Numbered from the stretch's first letter, positions 12,320-20,820 are shown. The stretch: DNA of 64,000 nucleotides from Streptococcus pasteurianus (GCF_004843545.1 NZ_CP039457.1:1578501-1642500), one strand, 5' to 3'. Program-made: numbers and translations. Notes: generated by a model from the letters alone, not told the origin.

Positions 12320-12389
12320 TCAGCTGTTCTCCTTTCTTACGAAAATTAATTAGTTAGAAGCTACGATCAAAGTTGAATCACAACAAAAA

Positions 12390-12424
12390 AGGCAATCAAC
12401 TAAGTTTTTCTTAATTGATTGCCT
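12390..12424 (-). terminator. Transcription attenuator in the rep leader
   Basis: On the minus strand a ~15-bp stem (AGGCAATCAATTAAG with its partner) is followed by TTTTTTG, between the rep promoter and rep. In pIP501 the antisense RNAIII promotes folding of this terminator and so limits Rep synthesis. Confidence 0.85.
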
Positions 12425-12441
12425 GGTATCTTCTTAAAGAC

Positions 12442-12470
12442 TTGAAATTCCCTCAAAAACCCGATATAAT
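12442..12470 (+). promoter_or_regulatory. Promoter of antisense RNAIII
   Basis: TTGAAA (12442-12447), 17-base spacer, TATAAT (12465-12470), reading opposite to rep, in the place expected for pIII of Inc18 plasmids. Confidence 0.85.
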
Positions 12471-12476
12471 GGGTTT

Positions 12477-12622
12477 ACAGATATTTAAGTATCTGATTAA
12501 TAAAGTAATTAAATACTTTACCAAATTTCGGGTCTCGACTTCTTTAATTGATTGGTGGTAATCAATTAAGGCTCGCAACTTATTTTCTTGGCGGAAAATA
12601 AGTTGGTCGTGGCTCTTTTTTT
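12477..12622 (+). ncRNA. RNAIII, antisense copy-number RNA of the Inc18 replicon
   Basis: Transcription from the promoter at 12442-12470 would start near 12477 and end after the strong hairpin (stem 12577-12587 with 12594-12604) and T-run at 12614-12622. This gives about 140 nt, close to the ~136-nt RNAIII of pIP501. It is fully antisense to the rep leader. A second stem-loop (TTAATTGATT..AATCAATTAA) lies at about 12543-12569. The gap 12320-12713 is fully explained by this control region. Confidence 0.85.
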
Positions 12623-12657
12623 GTATTCTTTATTCAGTTCGTTGTTTCGTTATATCT

Positions 12658-12686
12658 AGTATACCGCTTTTAAAAAAAATAAGCAA
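12658..12686 (-). promoter_or_regulatory. rep promoter (pII)
   Basis: On the minus strand TTGCTT (12681-12686), 17-base spacer, TATACT (12658-12663). It lies between cop and the attenuated leader, where CopR is known to bind in pIP501. Confidence 0.8.
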
Positions 12687-12713
12687 CAATTTCGTTAAAT
12701 ATATTAACGACAA

Positions 12714-12953
12714 TCATTGCTTCTCTTCTTCTATTTGCAACTCTACTTGTTCTAATTCATTAGGAATTAAGTCAATAACTAAGGTTGAGTTTGTCAATTC
12801 TGCAATTCGTTCCAATGTTTTTAATGTCGGATCTGATTTTCCTGATTCAATCAATGAATAATTTGATCTACTCATTTCTAATTCTTGGGAGAATTTTTCT
12901 TTTGATTTGGTACCTCTCATCTTTTTTAAGCTTTCTCTAAATGCTAGTTCCAA
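12714..12953 (-). CDS. copR: Copy-number repressor, CopR/CopS/CopF family
   Basis: A 79-residue helix-turn-helix repressor whose N-terminal ~60 residues (FRESLKKMRGTKSKEKFSQE onward) match pIP501 CopR. That protein represses the rep promoter and also keeps RNAIII levels up by preventing convergent transcription. The acidic C-terminal tail is shorter than the 92-residue CopR. It lies directly upstream of the rep promoter, as in Inc18 plasmids, and its own promoter region carries omega-repressor operators at 13021-13062. Confidence 0.9.
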   Translation of the reverse strand: MELAFRESLKKMRGTKSKEKFSQELEMSRSNYSLIESGKSDPTLKTLERIAELTNSTLVIDLIPNELEQVELQIEEEKQ

Positions 12954-13020
12954 GTTTCTCCCTCCTGTTTATGTAAATATTTTGCACGTTTTCCATTTAA
13001 TTATATCGTTACACCTTGTA

Positions 13021-13062
13021 AATCACAAGTGATTAATCACAAATCACTTGTGATTAGTGATT
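13021..13062. promoter_or_regulatory. Omega-repressor operator: six contiguous 7-bp heptads
   Basis: Six heptads of the type WATCACW follow each other without gaps. The first, third and fourth face one way (13021, 13035, 13042) and the second, fifth and sixth the other (13028, 13049, 13056). This is the known operator layout for the ribbon-helix-helix protein omega of pSM19035, upstream of its copS gene. No omega gene is in this window. Confidence 0.9.
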
Positions 13063-13148
13063 GTTATTGGTGTTGCCTAGAACGATTCTAAGCACATGTT
13101 TAATTTTAAAGTGGGCAATTATCTTTAAAATGTCCTACAATGATTCAA

Positions 13149-13189
13149 TAAAAGCATGGCTGCTAGTGAAACTTGCGACCATGCTTTTA
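13149..13189 (-). terminator. Terminator downstream of erm(B)
   Basis: An 11-bp perfect stem (13149-13159 with 13179-13189, CCATGCTTTTA arm) just after the small frame following erm(B), with a T-rich flank on the minus strand. Confidence 0.7.
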
Positions 13190-13196
13190 AAAATAC

Positions 13197-13310
13197 TTAA
13201 TGGGGTCCCGAGCGCTTTAGCTCCTTGGAAGCTGTCAGTAGTATACCTAATAATTTATCTACATTCCCTTTAGTAACGTGTAACTTTCCAAATTTACAAA
13301 AGCGACTCAT
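13197..13310 (-). CDS. Small conserved open frame downstream of erm(B)
   Basis: A 37-residue frame (starts MSRFCKFGKLHV, ends ELKRSGPH) begins five bases after the erm(B) stop. The same short frame is commonly seen behind erm(B) in Inc18 and Tn917-type resistance regions. It probably rides on the erm(B) transcript and ends just before the terminator at 13149-13189. I know no function, and it may be a remnant. Confidence 0.5.
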   Translation of the reverse strand: MSRFCKFGKLHVTKGNVDKLLGILLTASKELKRSGPH

Positions 13311-13314
13311 AGAA

Positions 13315-14052
13315 TTATTTCCTCCCGTTAAATAATAGATAACTATTAAAAATAGACAATACTTGCTCATAAGTAACGGTACTTAAATTGTTTACTTTGG
13401 CGTGTTTCATTGCTTGATGAAACTGATTTTTAGTAAACAGTTGACGATATTCTCGATTGACCCATTTTGAAACAAAGTACGTATATAGCTTCCAATATTT
13501 ATCTGGAACATCTGTGGTATGGCGGGTAAGTTTTATTAAGACACTGTTTACTTTTGGTTTAGGATGAAAGCATTCCGCTGGCAGCTTAAGCAATTGCTGA
13601 ATCGAGACTTGAGTGTGCAAGAGCAACCCTAGTGTTCGGTGAATATCCAAGGTACGCTTGTAGAATCCTTCTTCAACAATCAGATAGATGTCAGACGCAT
13701 GGCTTTCAAAAACCACTTTTTTAATAATTTGTGTGCTTAAATGGTAAGGAATACTCCCAACAATTTTATACCTCTGTTTGTTAGGGAATTGAAACTGTAG
13801 AATATCTTGGTGAATTAAAGTGACACGAGTATTCAGTTTTAATTTTTCTGACGATAAGTTGAATAGATGACTGTCTAATTCAATAGACGTTACCTGTTTA
13901 CTTATTTTAGCCAGTTTCGTCGTTAAATGCCCTTTACCTGTTCCAATTTCGTAAACGGTATCGGTTTCTTTTAAATTCAATTGTTTTATTATTTGGTTGA
14001 GTACTTTTTCACTCGTTAAAAAGTTTTGAGAATATTTTATATTTTTGTTCAT
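13315..14052 (-). CDS. erm(B): 23S rRNA adenine N6-methyltransferase Erm(B)
   Basis: This 245-residue methyltransferase dimethylates A2058 of 23S rRNA, giving macrolide, lincosamide and streptogramin B resistance. The SAM-binding motif [10 protein letters not shown] is at residues 35-44. The catalytic motif is GSIPYHLS, with Ser at residue 100 where the general Erm motif has Asn (NIPY); both forms occur in Erm(B) as far as I recall. It has its own consensus promoter and a leader peptide for inducible control. It lies next to the Inc18 control genes, as in pAMbeta1 and pSM19035. Confidence 0.98.
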
Positions 14053-14176
14053 GTAATCACTCCTGAAGTAATTGCATCTATAAATAAATACAGAAGTTAA
14101 ACGATTTGTTTGTAATTTTAGTTATCTGTTTAAAAAGTCATAAGATTAGTCACTGGTAGGAATTAATCTAACGTAT

Positions 14177-14260
14177 TTATTTATCTGCGTAATCACTGTT
14201 TTTAGTCTGTTTCAAAACAGTAGATGTTTTATCTACATTACGCATTTGGAATACCAACAT
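14177..14260 (-). CDS. ermBL: Erm(B) leader peptide (inducible attenuator)
   Basis: A 27-residue frame starting MLVFQMRNVDKTSTV and ending DYADK, 124 bases upstream of erm(B). Macrolide-bound ribosomes stall on this peptide (at its known -VDK- site) and refold the leader so that erm(B) is translated. The sequence is the full-length leader, so resistance is expected to be inducible. Confidence 0.9.
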   Translation of the reverse strand: MLVFQMRNVDKTSTVLKQTKNSDYADK

Positions 14261-14317
14261 GACGAATCCCTCCTTCTTAATTACAAATTTTTAGCATCTA
14301 ATTTAACTTCAATTCCT

Positions 14318-14345
14318 ATTATACATATAGTGGTTCAGTTGTCAA
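14318..14345 (-). promoter_or_regulatory. erm(B) promoter
   Basis: Minus strand TTGACA (14340-14345), 16-base spacer, TATAAT (14318-14323), upstream of the leader peptide. The IS3-family element begins 25 bases further upstream, so the promoter is intact. Confidence 0.85.
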
Positions 14346-14410
14346 GACAAAAATCTAAGCTTTTTATAATGAACTGATATATGTAACTGGGTAGGGGAGA
14401 AAATCCCCCC

Positions 14411-15271
14411 TTAGGCTGCATGATCATCCAGTAACAGAATCGGATAATAGCAGGATGCCGGTGTTTGCTTATTGAGTGCAGAATGACAACGTTCAAAGTT
14501 GTAAGTGTGCACATATTTACCGATTGCCTTCCGTGCTTCTCTGATATTGTTATATTGGGTCAGATATGCTTCCTCGTACTTGAAGCTTCGGAACCATCGT
14601 TCAATCATGATATTGTCAGCCCACCGGCTTTTACCATCCATGCTTTGACGGATCTGGTTCTCTTTGAGGAAATTCATGTACTCATTGCTTGTAAACTGAC
14701 AGCCCTGATCTGAATTCAGGATAACAGGTTTTGCCACTATAAACGCCTTTTTTAACGCAGTTATGACCATTCTGGTATCCAGAGTATCATCGACTTCCCA
14801 GCCAACGATACAGCGGCTGTACCAGTCAATCACAGCGGTCAGATACAGAAATCCACGCTTAATGGGGATGTATGTAATGTCGATTGACCATGCCTGATTT
14901 GGACGGTCGATAACGGCGTTACGTAGCAGATACGGGCAGACTTTAGCCTGTCGCATACGTTTAGAAAGGTTCATTTTTGGATAAATTGGATCAATCCCCA
15001 TTTCATTCATATAACGGCGCGTTTTCCGGCGACCAACCTGATGCCCACGCTTCTTCAGTTGAGCAGACAGTTGTCGTGCTCCCCAGGCCGGATTATCCGT
15101 GTGTAATCGATCTATGATCGATTTGCAATCCAACTCCTCCTGAGATATGGGCATGCCCTTGTAATAAACACTGGTACGATTGATATCAAGAAGTGTAGCT
15201 CCTGTTTTAACTGGAAGTTCTTTAGTCTTCAAAAGGTTTTGGACTAAATTTACTCTCGTAGTCAGGTCCAA
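14411..15271 (-). CDS. IS3-family transposase OrfB (DDE integrase domain)
   Basis: Residues ~1-90 form the HTH_21-like segment (DNPAWGARQLSAQLKKRGHQ) and ~100-270 an rve integrase core with SIDITYIP, LNSDQGCQF and the Glu of MIERWFRSFKYEE as the DDE triad. The frame as given begins at a TTG (15271); in this family OrfB is normally made as an OrfAB fusion by slippage on an A-run. Here the A9 run at 15285-15293 and the frames do not fit simple -1 slippage, which would meet TGA. The active fusion may therefore be lost. Confidence 0.85.
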   Translation of the reverse strand: MDLTTRVNLVQNLLKTKELPVKTGATLLDINRTSVYYKGMPISQEELDCKSIIDRLHTDNPAWGARQLSAQLKKRGHQVGRRKTRRYMNEMGIDPIYPKMNLSKRMRQAKVCPYLLRNAVIDRPNQAWSIDITYIPIKRGFLYLTAVIDWYSRCIVGWEVDDTLDTRMVITALKKAFIVAKPVILNSDQGCQFTSNEYMNFLKENQIRQSMDGKSRWADNIMIERWFRSFKYEEAYLTQYNNIREARKAIGKYVHTYNFERCHSALNKQTPASCYYPILLLDDHAA

Positions 15272-15569
15272 GTGTTTCTTCAGATTTTTTTTTCAACCAA
15301 TCCACCTGCATGGTGAGCTGGCCAACTTTTTTCGCATATTCAGCTTTTTCCTTGCGTTCTAAAGCGAGTTTTTCTTTCAGATTATCCTCTCGTGTGTCAT
15401 TAAAAACCACGGATGCTTTATCGAGGAACTCCTTCTTCCAGTTGCGGAGAAGATTCGGCTGAATATTGTTTTCGGTTGCGATTGTATTTAAGTCTTTTTC
15501 TCCTTTGAGCAGTTCAATCACTAATTCTGATTTGAATTTGGCAGAGAAATTTCTTCTTGTTCGAGACAT
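15222..15569 (-). CDS. IS3-family transposase OrfA (helix-turn-helix)
   Basis: A 115-residue protein with an HTH_Tnp_1 domain (RRNFSAKFKSELVIELLKGE) and a C-terminal leucine-zipper-like coil. It binds the terminal repeats. It overlaps OrfB by 50 bases. The lysine run near its end comes from the A9 tract. Confidence 0.85.
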   Translation of the reverse strand: MSRTRRNFSAKFKSELVIELLKGEKDLNTIATENNIQPNLLRNWKKEFLDKASVVFNDTREDNLKEKLALERKEKAEYAKKVGQLTMQVDWLKKKSEETLGPDYESKFSPKPFED

Positions 15570-15859
15570 AATAATAATCCTTCTTTCTGTAGTGTTTACA
15601 GTATATCAGATTCATTAAGAAATGTCTCTTGAAGTGTCTTAAATTACGATACCATTATAACAAAATTTTAAGATAATGCACTATCAACACACTCTTAAGT
15701 TTGCTTCTAAGTCTTATTTCCATAACTTTAGGGTTAACCATACGCAAGACCAATCACTCTCGGACAATACTCATGATTTTCGGTAAAAAACGTAAAAGAA
15801 ATAAGAACAATTAACAAAATGTATAATAACAATCAATAGCGACTAATGATTTTCATGTA

Positions 15860-15887
15860 AAAGGACACCAAACTATACGGTGTCCTT
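15860..15887. terminator. Bidirectional hairpin near the right end of the IME
   Basis: GGACACC (15861-15867) pairs with GGTGTCC (15879-15885) and both strands have a T-run after the stem. It could stop transcription entering or leaving the element. Confidence 0.65.
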
Positions 15888-15921
15888 TTCAAATTCTTAC
15901 GTCATATCAAGGCTCATTCAA

Positions 15922-15943
15922 TCGTGGTAAATTCGTGGTAAAA
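15922..15943. repeat. Integrase arm-type (DR2-like) repeats, right end
   Basis: Two tandem copies, TCGTGGTAA and TTCGTGGTAAAA, lie about 75-95 bases inside the right junction. They match the motif next to the integrase gene at the left end, supporting these as the two ends of one tyrosine-recombinase element. Confidence 0.65.
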
Positions 15944-16017
15944 TGAGTGCTTTCCTATATTTCAAAATGCTTGAAAGTATAGTGTTTATGCGGATAATCA
16001 AAAATCAGATATAAAAT

Positions 16018-16028
16018 TTAACTAAAAT
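16018..16028. repeat. Right copy of 11-bp direct repeat at IME junction
   Basis: Identical to 1198-1208 (TTAACTAAAAT). It lies inside codons 8-11 of the VirB6-like gene and marks the right junction of the inserted element. Confidence 0.75.
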
Positions 16029-16052
16029 ACTTGTTGTATCTTCAGAACTCAT
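16018..16052 (-). pseudogene. VirB6-like protein, first codons (5' fragment of the interrupted gene)
   Basis: After the virB4 stop there is a strong ribosome site (GGAGG) and an ATG at 16052 encoding MSSEDTTSILV, then the inserted element begins. The reading frame continues in the fragment at 1-1208. Within the insertion the frame stops after five further residues, so only a peptide of about 15 residues is made in the present state. Confidence 0.85.
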
Positions 16053-16065
16053 TTGCACCTCCTAA

Positions 16066-18567
16066 CTAGCTAGCGTATTTATTTTCTAGTACACTTGACG
16101 TTGTTTGTTTCATTGGTTTTAAGAATGGGTCAATATCTTCAAAAAGATTATGGACTGAAATCATGTTCAAATTGCCATAAACATCATAATAAAGACATTG
16201 TCCTGAAATCATATTATCCAGCCATTCTAGATTTTTTTCAGTCACTTCTAAGCCTACATGTTTCAGAATATCTTTTCGTTCCGATTTTTCGTAAAAGGCA
16301 AAGATTGTTCCAAAACCAGTAGAATCTTCTTCGTTTTCAGCGTCATGAACCGATTGAGTAACCAAGCAAAGCGTGTTATATTTAGACCGTCCAACACGAC
16401 GCATAGACTTGATAACCGCTTTTCCCTCTGATGACTGCATTAAAATCCATGCTTCGTCAAAGATTTCAAGTGTTTCATCATCATTACGTTCACCAAAATG
16501 TTTACAAAACGCACCTAGTGCAAACATCAAGCAAATTGAATTTGCTTCATGGTCTGAAATATCTTCCACACCATCTTTTGGCAATGACAAATCCGCAATC
16601 TCTAAAACAGTTACCCGTTCATCATAAGAAAGCCCTTTAACATTGCCGTCTGAAAAGGCTAACTCTAAGATTGAATTACGAATAATGGCTTTAAAATACT
16701 CACCAACTTCAACAACCTTTTTATCCTCGTCTTGACAAAGTAGCTCAATCACATGATTAAAACCAACTGTTTCACCAGCTTCACGTCGTTCTAAAACCGT
16801 TGTAATCGCATTTGTCAACGACGTTGTTTGAGTGAGTTCAACCTGTGTCGCTTGACGTAACAAGTAAAGCAACATATTTTTAGCTGTTGCTTGCGCATTT
16901 TCTTTTTCCAAAATCACAATTGGGTCAAGTACCCCATGATTCGATTCAAGAGTAGCGTCAAGGGTCACAAAATTGATATTCTCAATTTGTTTTTTACGTT
17001 CTGGGAAACGTCTTGCAAAATCAGGTTGACTAATCACCTTTTGATAGTGCTCACGGAGTTCACGTTTTGGGTCAATGTACAAAATTCTCACATTTTGTTG
17101 GCTTGTCAACAAGAAAAGTAATTGGGCAAGATAGGACTTCCCATTACCTGTTGCACCTGTGATAATCAAGTGTGGGTTTTTCGTTACTTTACCAGCAATA
17201 TCCTCTTTATTTGCGACGGTCGCATTAAAGAGAACTAAGTTCTTAGAACCTTGAACCGCTTCATCAATATTATCCCAAGCAGTCAGCCGATTATCTACTC
17301 GTCCAATATACCAACCAATACGGTTACCTGAACGTGTATTTGTAAACAACATTAACTCCGCAAAGCCTTTACAAGTAACTAAATGATTCCATTTGCGAGT
17401 AGTAACTTGCAAATCTTGACCGTAAAGCAAACTTTGGAAAAGATAAGGCGTATCATGACCTGCCTCATGCAAACTAACACTCATATCTTGGAAGTAAGAA
17501 AGTAACGATTGACGACGTTGTTTCAACTGTTTAATGTTTGAAGCAGCCACCGTCACATACGCTCCAAAACGTATCAATTCTTCCTTGTTACCAACTTTTT
17601 TCATTAAATCTTTCAACGAATAAGCACCCATTAAAATATCATCTTGCTGTACCGTATCCGTACTAGCCGCTTCATTCATAATGTTACGATAACGATTATT
17701 CGACCGCCCCATTTGACCGTTTAAACCAGACTTATCAATAAACTCTGCTTTCATTTTCAACCAAACAGGAAAACTTAATCGTTGAAGCAACTCACCTAAA
17801 TGAAAACCATTAAAAATCGTTGAATACCGACCAATTGGCAAAATAGAAAGGTAAGAAGTACCGTAAATACTAGATAGTTTTAAAATTCCCTCTTCAACAA
17901 CGGTAATCACAGTATCTGTCACATTTTCCAAAGCACGATTGGCAATCACATCTTCCCTCAAATGAGGAATATAAGTTAAGAACTGATACCGTTGATAATA
18001 GAACAATTCTTCATTTGTTAATCGTTTTGCTTTTAACGGTGATAGTAGGCGATAGATAATGGATTCAATCTCTTGATAATCTTCATACCAATTCTCTAAG
18101 GTCTCAACTTCAAAACCTAAAAAGCCAGCAATATTTTCCGCTATTTCTGATAATTGATTCGTAACAGCTTCAGTTAAATTATTTTTTACTATCGTTTTTT
18201 CAATATTAATACCGACTATCCATTCATACTCGTAAGGAATTTCCATCTCTTTAGTCAATAGTCCAACAGTTCTATTAAGTGTTTGTTCACCTAATACTTT
18301 TGAATCATCAGCTAAATCCTCTGAAAAATCTCGCATTTTTTCTTCTAATAGATAGTCTCTAGGAATCAAAGAAACTTCAAAATACTTATATTTTGCTAGC
18401 TTCTTAACCACTTGTGAAACTGTTATCTTATGTTTTTTCTTTTTATCCGTATCTGTAATTGTAATTGGTGTGTTCGGAACTCGATAAAAAGCCGTGACAA
18501 CACCGTCCTTACGTAAAGCCATATTTCCATCAGTCTTTGCTATCGGATATTCCAAACGCTTTACCAT
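16066..18567 (-). CDS. VirB4-like conjugation ATPase
   Basis: An 833-residue cytoplasmic ATPase that powers the type IV secretion channel. The C-terminal ATPase has Walker A GATGNGKSYLAQ at about residue 467, Walker B LEIFDEAW at about 705 and a VTQSVHD motif after it. The N-terminal third is the VirB4 membrane-associated domain. It follows tcpE and precedes the VirB6-like gene by 13 bases, the usual order (Tn916 Orf16-Orf15). A terminator-like hairpin (18603-18628) lies just upstream of its ribosome site, which is odd inside an operon. It is intact, but its partner VirB6 is interrupted. Confidence 0.95.
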   Translation of the reverse strand: MVKRLEYPIAKTDGNMALRKDGVVTAFYRVPNTPITITDTDKKKKHKITVSQVVKKLAKYKYFEVSLIPRDYLLEEKMRDFSEDLADDSKVLGEQTLNRTVGLLTKEMEIPYEYEWIVGINIEKTIVKNNLTEAVTNQLSEIAENIAGFLGFEVETLENWYEDYQEIESIIYRLLSPLKAKRLTNEELFYYQRYQFLTYIPHLREDVIANRALENVTDTVITVVEEGILKLSSIYGTSYLSILPIGRYSTIFNGFHLGELLQRLSFPVWLKMKAEFIDKSGLNGQMGRSNNRYRNIMNEAASTDTVQQDDILMGAYSLKDLMKKVGNKEELIRFGAYVTVAASNIKQLKQRRQSLLSYFQDMSVSLHEAGHDTPYLFQSLLYGQDLQVTTRKWNHLVTCKGFAELMLFTNTRSGNRIGWYIGRVDNRLTAWDNIDEAVQGSKNLVLFNATVANKEDIAGKVTKNPHLIITGATGNGKSYLAQLLFLLTSQQNVRILYIDPKRELREHYQKVISQPDFARRFPERKKQIENINFVTLDATLESNHGVLDPIVILEKENAQATAKNMLLYLLRQATQVELTQTTSLTNAITTVLERREAGETVGFNHVIELLCQDEDKKVVEVGEYFKAIIRNSILELAFSDGNVKGLSYDERVTVLEIADLSLPKDGVEDISDHEANSICLMFALGAFCKHFGERNDDETLEIFDEAWILMQSSEGKAVIKSMRRVGRSKYNTLCLVTQSVHDAENEEDSTGFGTIFAFYEKSERKDILKHVGLEVTEKNLEWLDNMISGQCLYYDVYGNLNMISVHNLFEDIDPFLKPMKQTTSSVLENKYAS

Positions 18568-18602
18568 TTTTTAATTACCCCCTTTATTTTTTAAAACTAA
18601 AA

Positions 18603-18628
18603 AGCCTTGATTTTAAACAGTCAAGGCT
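18603..18628 (-). terminator. Terminator-like hairpin inside the transfer operon (before virB4)
   Basis: AGCCTTGA (18603-18610) pairs with TCAAGGCT (18621-18628); on the minus strand the stem is followed by TTTTTAGTTTT, 8-10 bases before the virB4 ribosome site. Confidence 0.75.
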
Positions 18629-18636
18629 CTTACCTT

Positions 18637-19047
18637 TTATAAATGAGTTTTCTCAAAAACAAACTCTTTTTCCATATCAACTCGCTCACCTTGATAAATA
18701 GCTCGCTTATCTAACTTAAACTCAAACCAATATTTCAACCAGTCAACAATGAAAACATGCATTTTTTTACCCTCTGGTTCTGTTTCCGTATAAATTTTTG
18801 CGATTTTATACGGTAAGATAGCATAAAGCAAACTAGAAATCGAATGCGTATGCAACGCTAACCACGACAGCAACGGTGATAAGAGTTGAAACATCACAAT
18901 CAAAACTAAGAAAAAAACAACAAAAAAGGAAACCTGCATTGGCGTTGAAAAATACCAAATACGTTTTCCTTTAGGTGACTTAATTTCTTGTATCCAATAG
19001 GGAGCATTAATGCCCCTACCATAATCAAACAATTGTTCTTCTTCCAT
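18637..19047 (-). CDS. tcpE: TcpE-family conjugation membrane protein
   Basis: A 136-residue protein with an N-terminal soluble part, two adjacent hydrophobic segments at about residues 38-85 and a basic C-terminal part. The YGRGINAPYWIQ start and LPYKIAKIY motif fit the TcpE family (PF12648) of Gram-positive type IV systems. It lies between TcpD and VirB4, as in related ICEs. It probably anchors VirB4 at the membrane. Confidence 0.8.
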   Translation of the reverse strand: MEEEQLFDYGRGINAPYWIQEIKSPKGKRIWYFSTPMQVSFFVVFFLVLIVMFQLLSPLLSWLALHTHSISSLLYAILPYKIAKIYTETEPEGKKMHVFIVDWLKYWFEFKLDKRAIYQGERVDMEKEFVFEKTHL

Positions 19048-19050
19048 ATT

Positions 19051-19275
19051 TTATAACCCTGAATTAATACCAAACCATTCCAAAATACCTGAAAGGAAGT
19101 TAAGCATTTGAGTACCTTTAAGTAATACTGCAATAATGGCATAAATGATAAGTGTAGTAAAAATCTTAATCATCTCACCAGATTTCCAATATTTGATAAT
19201 AAAAAATCCACAAACCACACTCAAAAGGTAAATTGCGTCACCTGACATAAATGAACGTAAGTTTGAAATATCCAT
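19051..19275 (-). CDS. tcpD: TcpD-like small membrane protein of the conjugation channel
   Basis: A 74-residue protein with two hydrophobic segments (about residues 14-26 and 35-52), ending four bases before tcpE. Size, topology and position match TcpD/Orf17-type proteins of Tn916-like systems. Sequence similarity at this length is weak, so the call rests mainly on context. Confidence 0.65.
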   Translation of the reverse strand: MDISNLRSFMSGDAIYLLSVVCGFFIIKYWKSGEMIKIFTTLIIYAIIAVLLKGTQMLNFLSGILEWFGINSGL

Positions 19276-19288
19276 AAATTATTACTCC

Positions 19289-20263
19289 TTAACTTTTAAA
19301 ATAGTTATATAACTTTTCAACAACCCAACCATTATCTGATTGCGACAAATACAAAGTGAAATTTTCAGTATGTTTATCAGTTGTATTTTTATCTGTAAAC
19401 GTGACAGACACTTGAACAACCTTTTGACCATCATCACCCTCATAAAAGAGAGCTGTTGAATTATCAATCGTATCCACCTGATACGAACCACCCATTAAGA
19501 CTGGTTCTTTCATCACCAATTTTAAATCCGTCTCATCACTTGAAGCGTATTTATCAAAGAATACTTCCAAAAACTCTTTGATTGAATCTGTTTCACTAGA
19601 TGATAACTTCACCAAATCAGACGAATCATTCTTCTCAAATGATTTAGAATCACCTTGATAAAGGTCATCCGCCAAGCTATAAGGTAGGCTAACAATTGTC
19701 AGCAAGCCATCTTTAATCTTAAAAGGAACAGCTAAGTTCATGACATAACTGTTGCCACTAACTTCATAGCCAACCTTTACAATTGCCAAATCATAAGATT
19801 TATATTCCTCAACACTAATTACACGTTGTGATTTTAACGTTCGTGTCTCATTCAATTCTTCCGTATAAGTCGAAGAATCAAAAGCGTAATAGTCTTGTAA
19901 GGTCTGTTCCCGCTCCTCCGCAGATTCTTTATCATAATTAATATACGTATAGATAAAATTAGTCATGTAATATTGAACACGTGACACATCTAACGTCGAG
20001 GTCTGATTAGCACTATCCGTTAAGGTTGTTTCAAAATCAGCCACCTTATTTTTCAATGAATTTACTTGACTAGATAATGAGATTGCTCTTACTAGACCAA
20101 TAAAACCAATAAACACAAAGAAAAGCAAAAAACCATAAGTCATGATATTAGCGGTTCTTTTGGATAGCTCCTTAACCTTTGGTTGTTTGCCTTGCTTTTC
20201 TTTTTTTGAAAATTTCATTAAAAATGCTTTAATCTGGGTGATAACACCCCCTTTTAATTTCAA
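19289..20263 (-). CDS. tcpC: TcpC-like conjugation protein (VirB8 fold)
   Basis: A 324-residue bitopic protein: basic cytoplasmic N-terminus (~50 residues), one membrane helix (about 51-72, IMTYGFLLFFVFIGFIGLV) and a large outside part that in TcpC holds two NTF2/VirB8-like domains. It is the channel scaffold (Tn916 Orf13 equivalent). It precedes tcpD in the transfer operon. Confidence 0.85.
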   Translation of the reverse strand: MKLKGGVITQIKAFLMKFSKKEKQGKQPKVKELSKRTANIMTYGFLLFFVFIGFIGLVRAISLSSQVNSLKNKVADFETTLTDSANQTSTLDVSRVQYYMTNFIYTYINYDKESAEEREQTLQDYYAFDSSTYTEELNETRTLKSQRVISVEEYKSYDLAIVKVGYEVSGNSYVMNLAVPFKIKDGLLTIVSLPYSLADDLYQGDSKSFEKNDSSDLVKLSSSETDSIKEFLEVFFDKYASSDETDLKLVMKEPVLMGGSYQVDTIDNSTALFYEGDDGQKVVQVSVTFTDKNTTDKHTENFTLYLSQSDNGWVVEKLYNYFKS

Positions 20264-20281
20264 TTTAACTTACTCCTTTCC

Positions 20282-20725
20282 CTAAAATTTAGTATCTGCA
20301 ATATAAAAGCCTTTTCCTTTGATTGAGGCTAAAATACCATCATCAAGAGCTTTAGCTAACATGAATTGAATAATATTAGTATGATCTAACAAATAAAGCG
20401 CTGTGTCATATTCATCCTTTGAGATAAAACGATAATAATGGGAAATGATATATTTCACATCAATATGTTCTTTTAAAAGATGAATAACAATGGATTCATC
20501 ACCATGATAAAATTTTTGAATACATCTTTTTAAACCATAGGCTTCACTTAAAATCATTTGAGTATCAACGCCCCAATCAACGAAACCACAAATAAAAAAG
20601 GATTCATCACTGAATCCTCGCTCACGCATACGGTCGCGTATTTGCTCTTCTGAAAAACGCATTAAATCAAGTTTACATAGCGGTTCACTATAACCTGAAT
20701 CACGTATCCTAATATCTGCTATCAT
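20282..20725 (-). CDS. Hypothetical ICE protein, possible ArdA-like fold
   Basis: A 147-residue protein I do not recognise with confidence. It is acidic and Tyr-rich with repeated short helical stretches and no signal or membrane segment. The general make-up recalls ArdA-type antirestriction proteins, but no clear motif supports this. The start at 20725 follows GGAGG; the upstream frame extension has none. It is the first gene of the tcpC-tcpD-tcpE block. Confidence 0.55.
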   Translation of the reverse strand: MIADIRIRDSGYSEPLCKLDLMRFSEEQIRDRMRERGFSDESFFICGFVDWGVDTQMILSEAYGLKRCIQKFYHGDESIVIHLLKEHIDVKYIISHYYRFISKDEYDTALYLLDHTNIIQFMLAKALDDGILASIKGKGFYIADTKF

Positions 20726-20820
20726 TATAGACCTCCATTTTAAAACCAACAGACTTCTTACACATTTATCTAAAACGTTGTAGTATAATATTTAACATAT
20801 AACAAAAACAGGAGCAAAAA

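Larger units (their letters stand above)
14370..15614 (-). mobile_element. IS3-family insertion sequence, about 1245 bp
   Basis: Imperfect terminal inverted repeats begin TGAACTGATATA at 14370 and, on the other strand, TGAATCTGATATA at 15614. They enclose orfA and orfB of an IS3-family element. I see no clear target-site duplication: the flanking bases are TAA and TTA. It separates erm(B) from the right end of the IME. Confidence 0.75.

Noticed and set aside
13061..13273. Plus-strand open frame between cop and erm(B)
   Set aside because: It starts in the omega operator and crosses the erm(B) terminator; it is the shadow of the 37-residue minus-strand frame.
14360..15620. Three-base target duplication around the IS3-family element
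   Set aside because: Flanks are TAA and TTA and do not match; the ends are supported by the inverted repeats only.
16066..18567. Frameshift in virB4 explaining loss of transfer
   Set aside because: The gene is open over its full 833 codons with all motifs; the transfer defect, if any, is in the VirB6-like gene.
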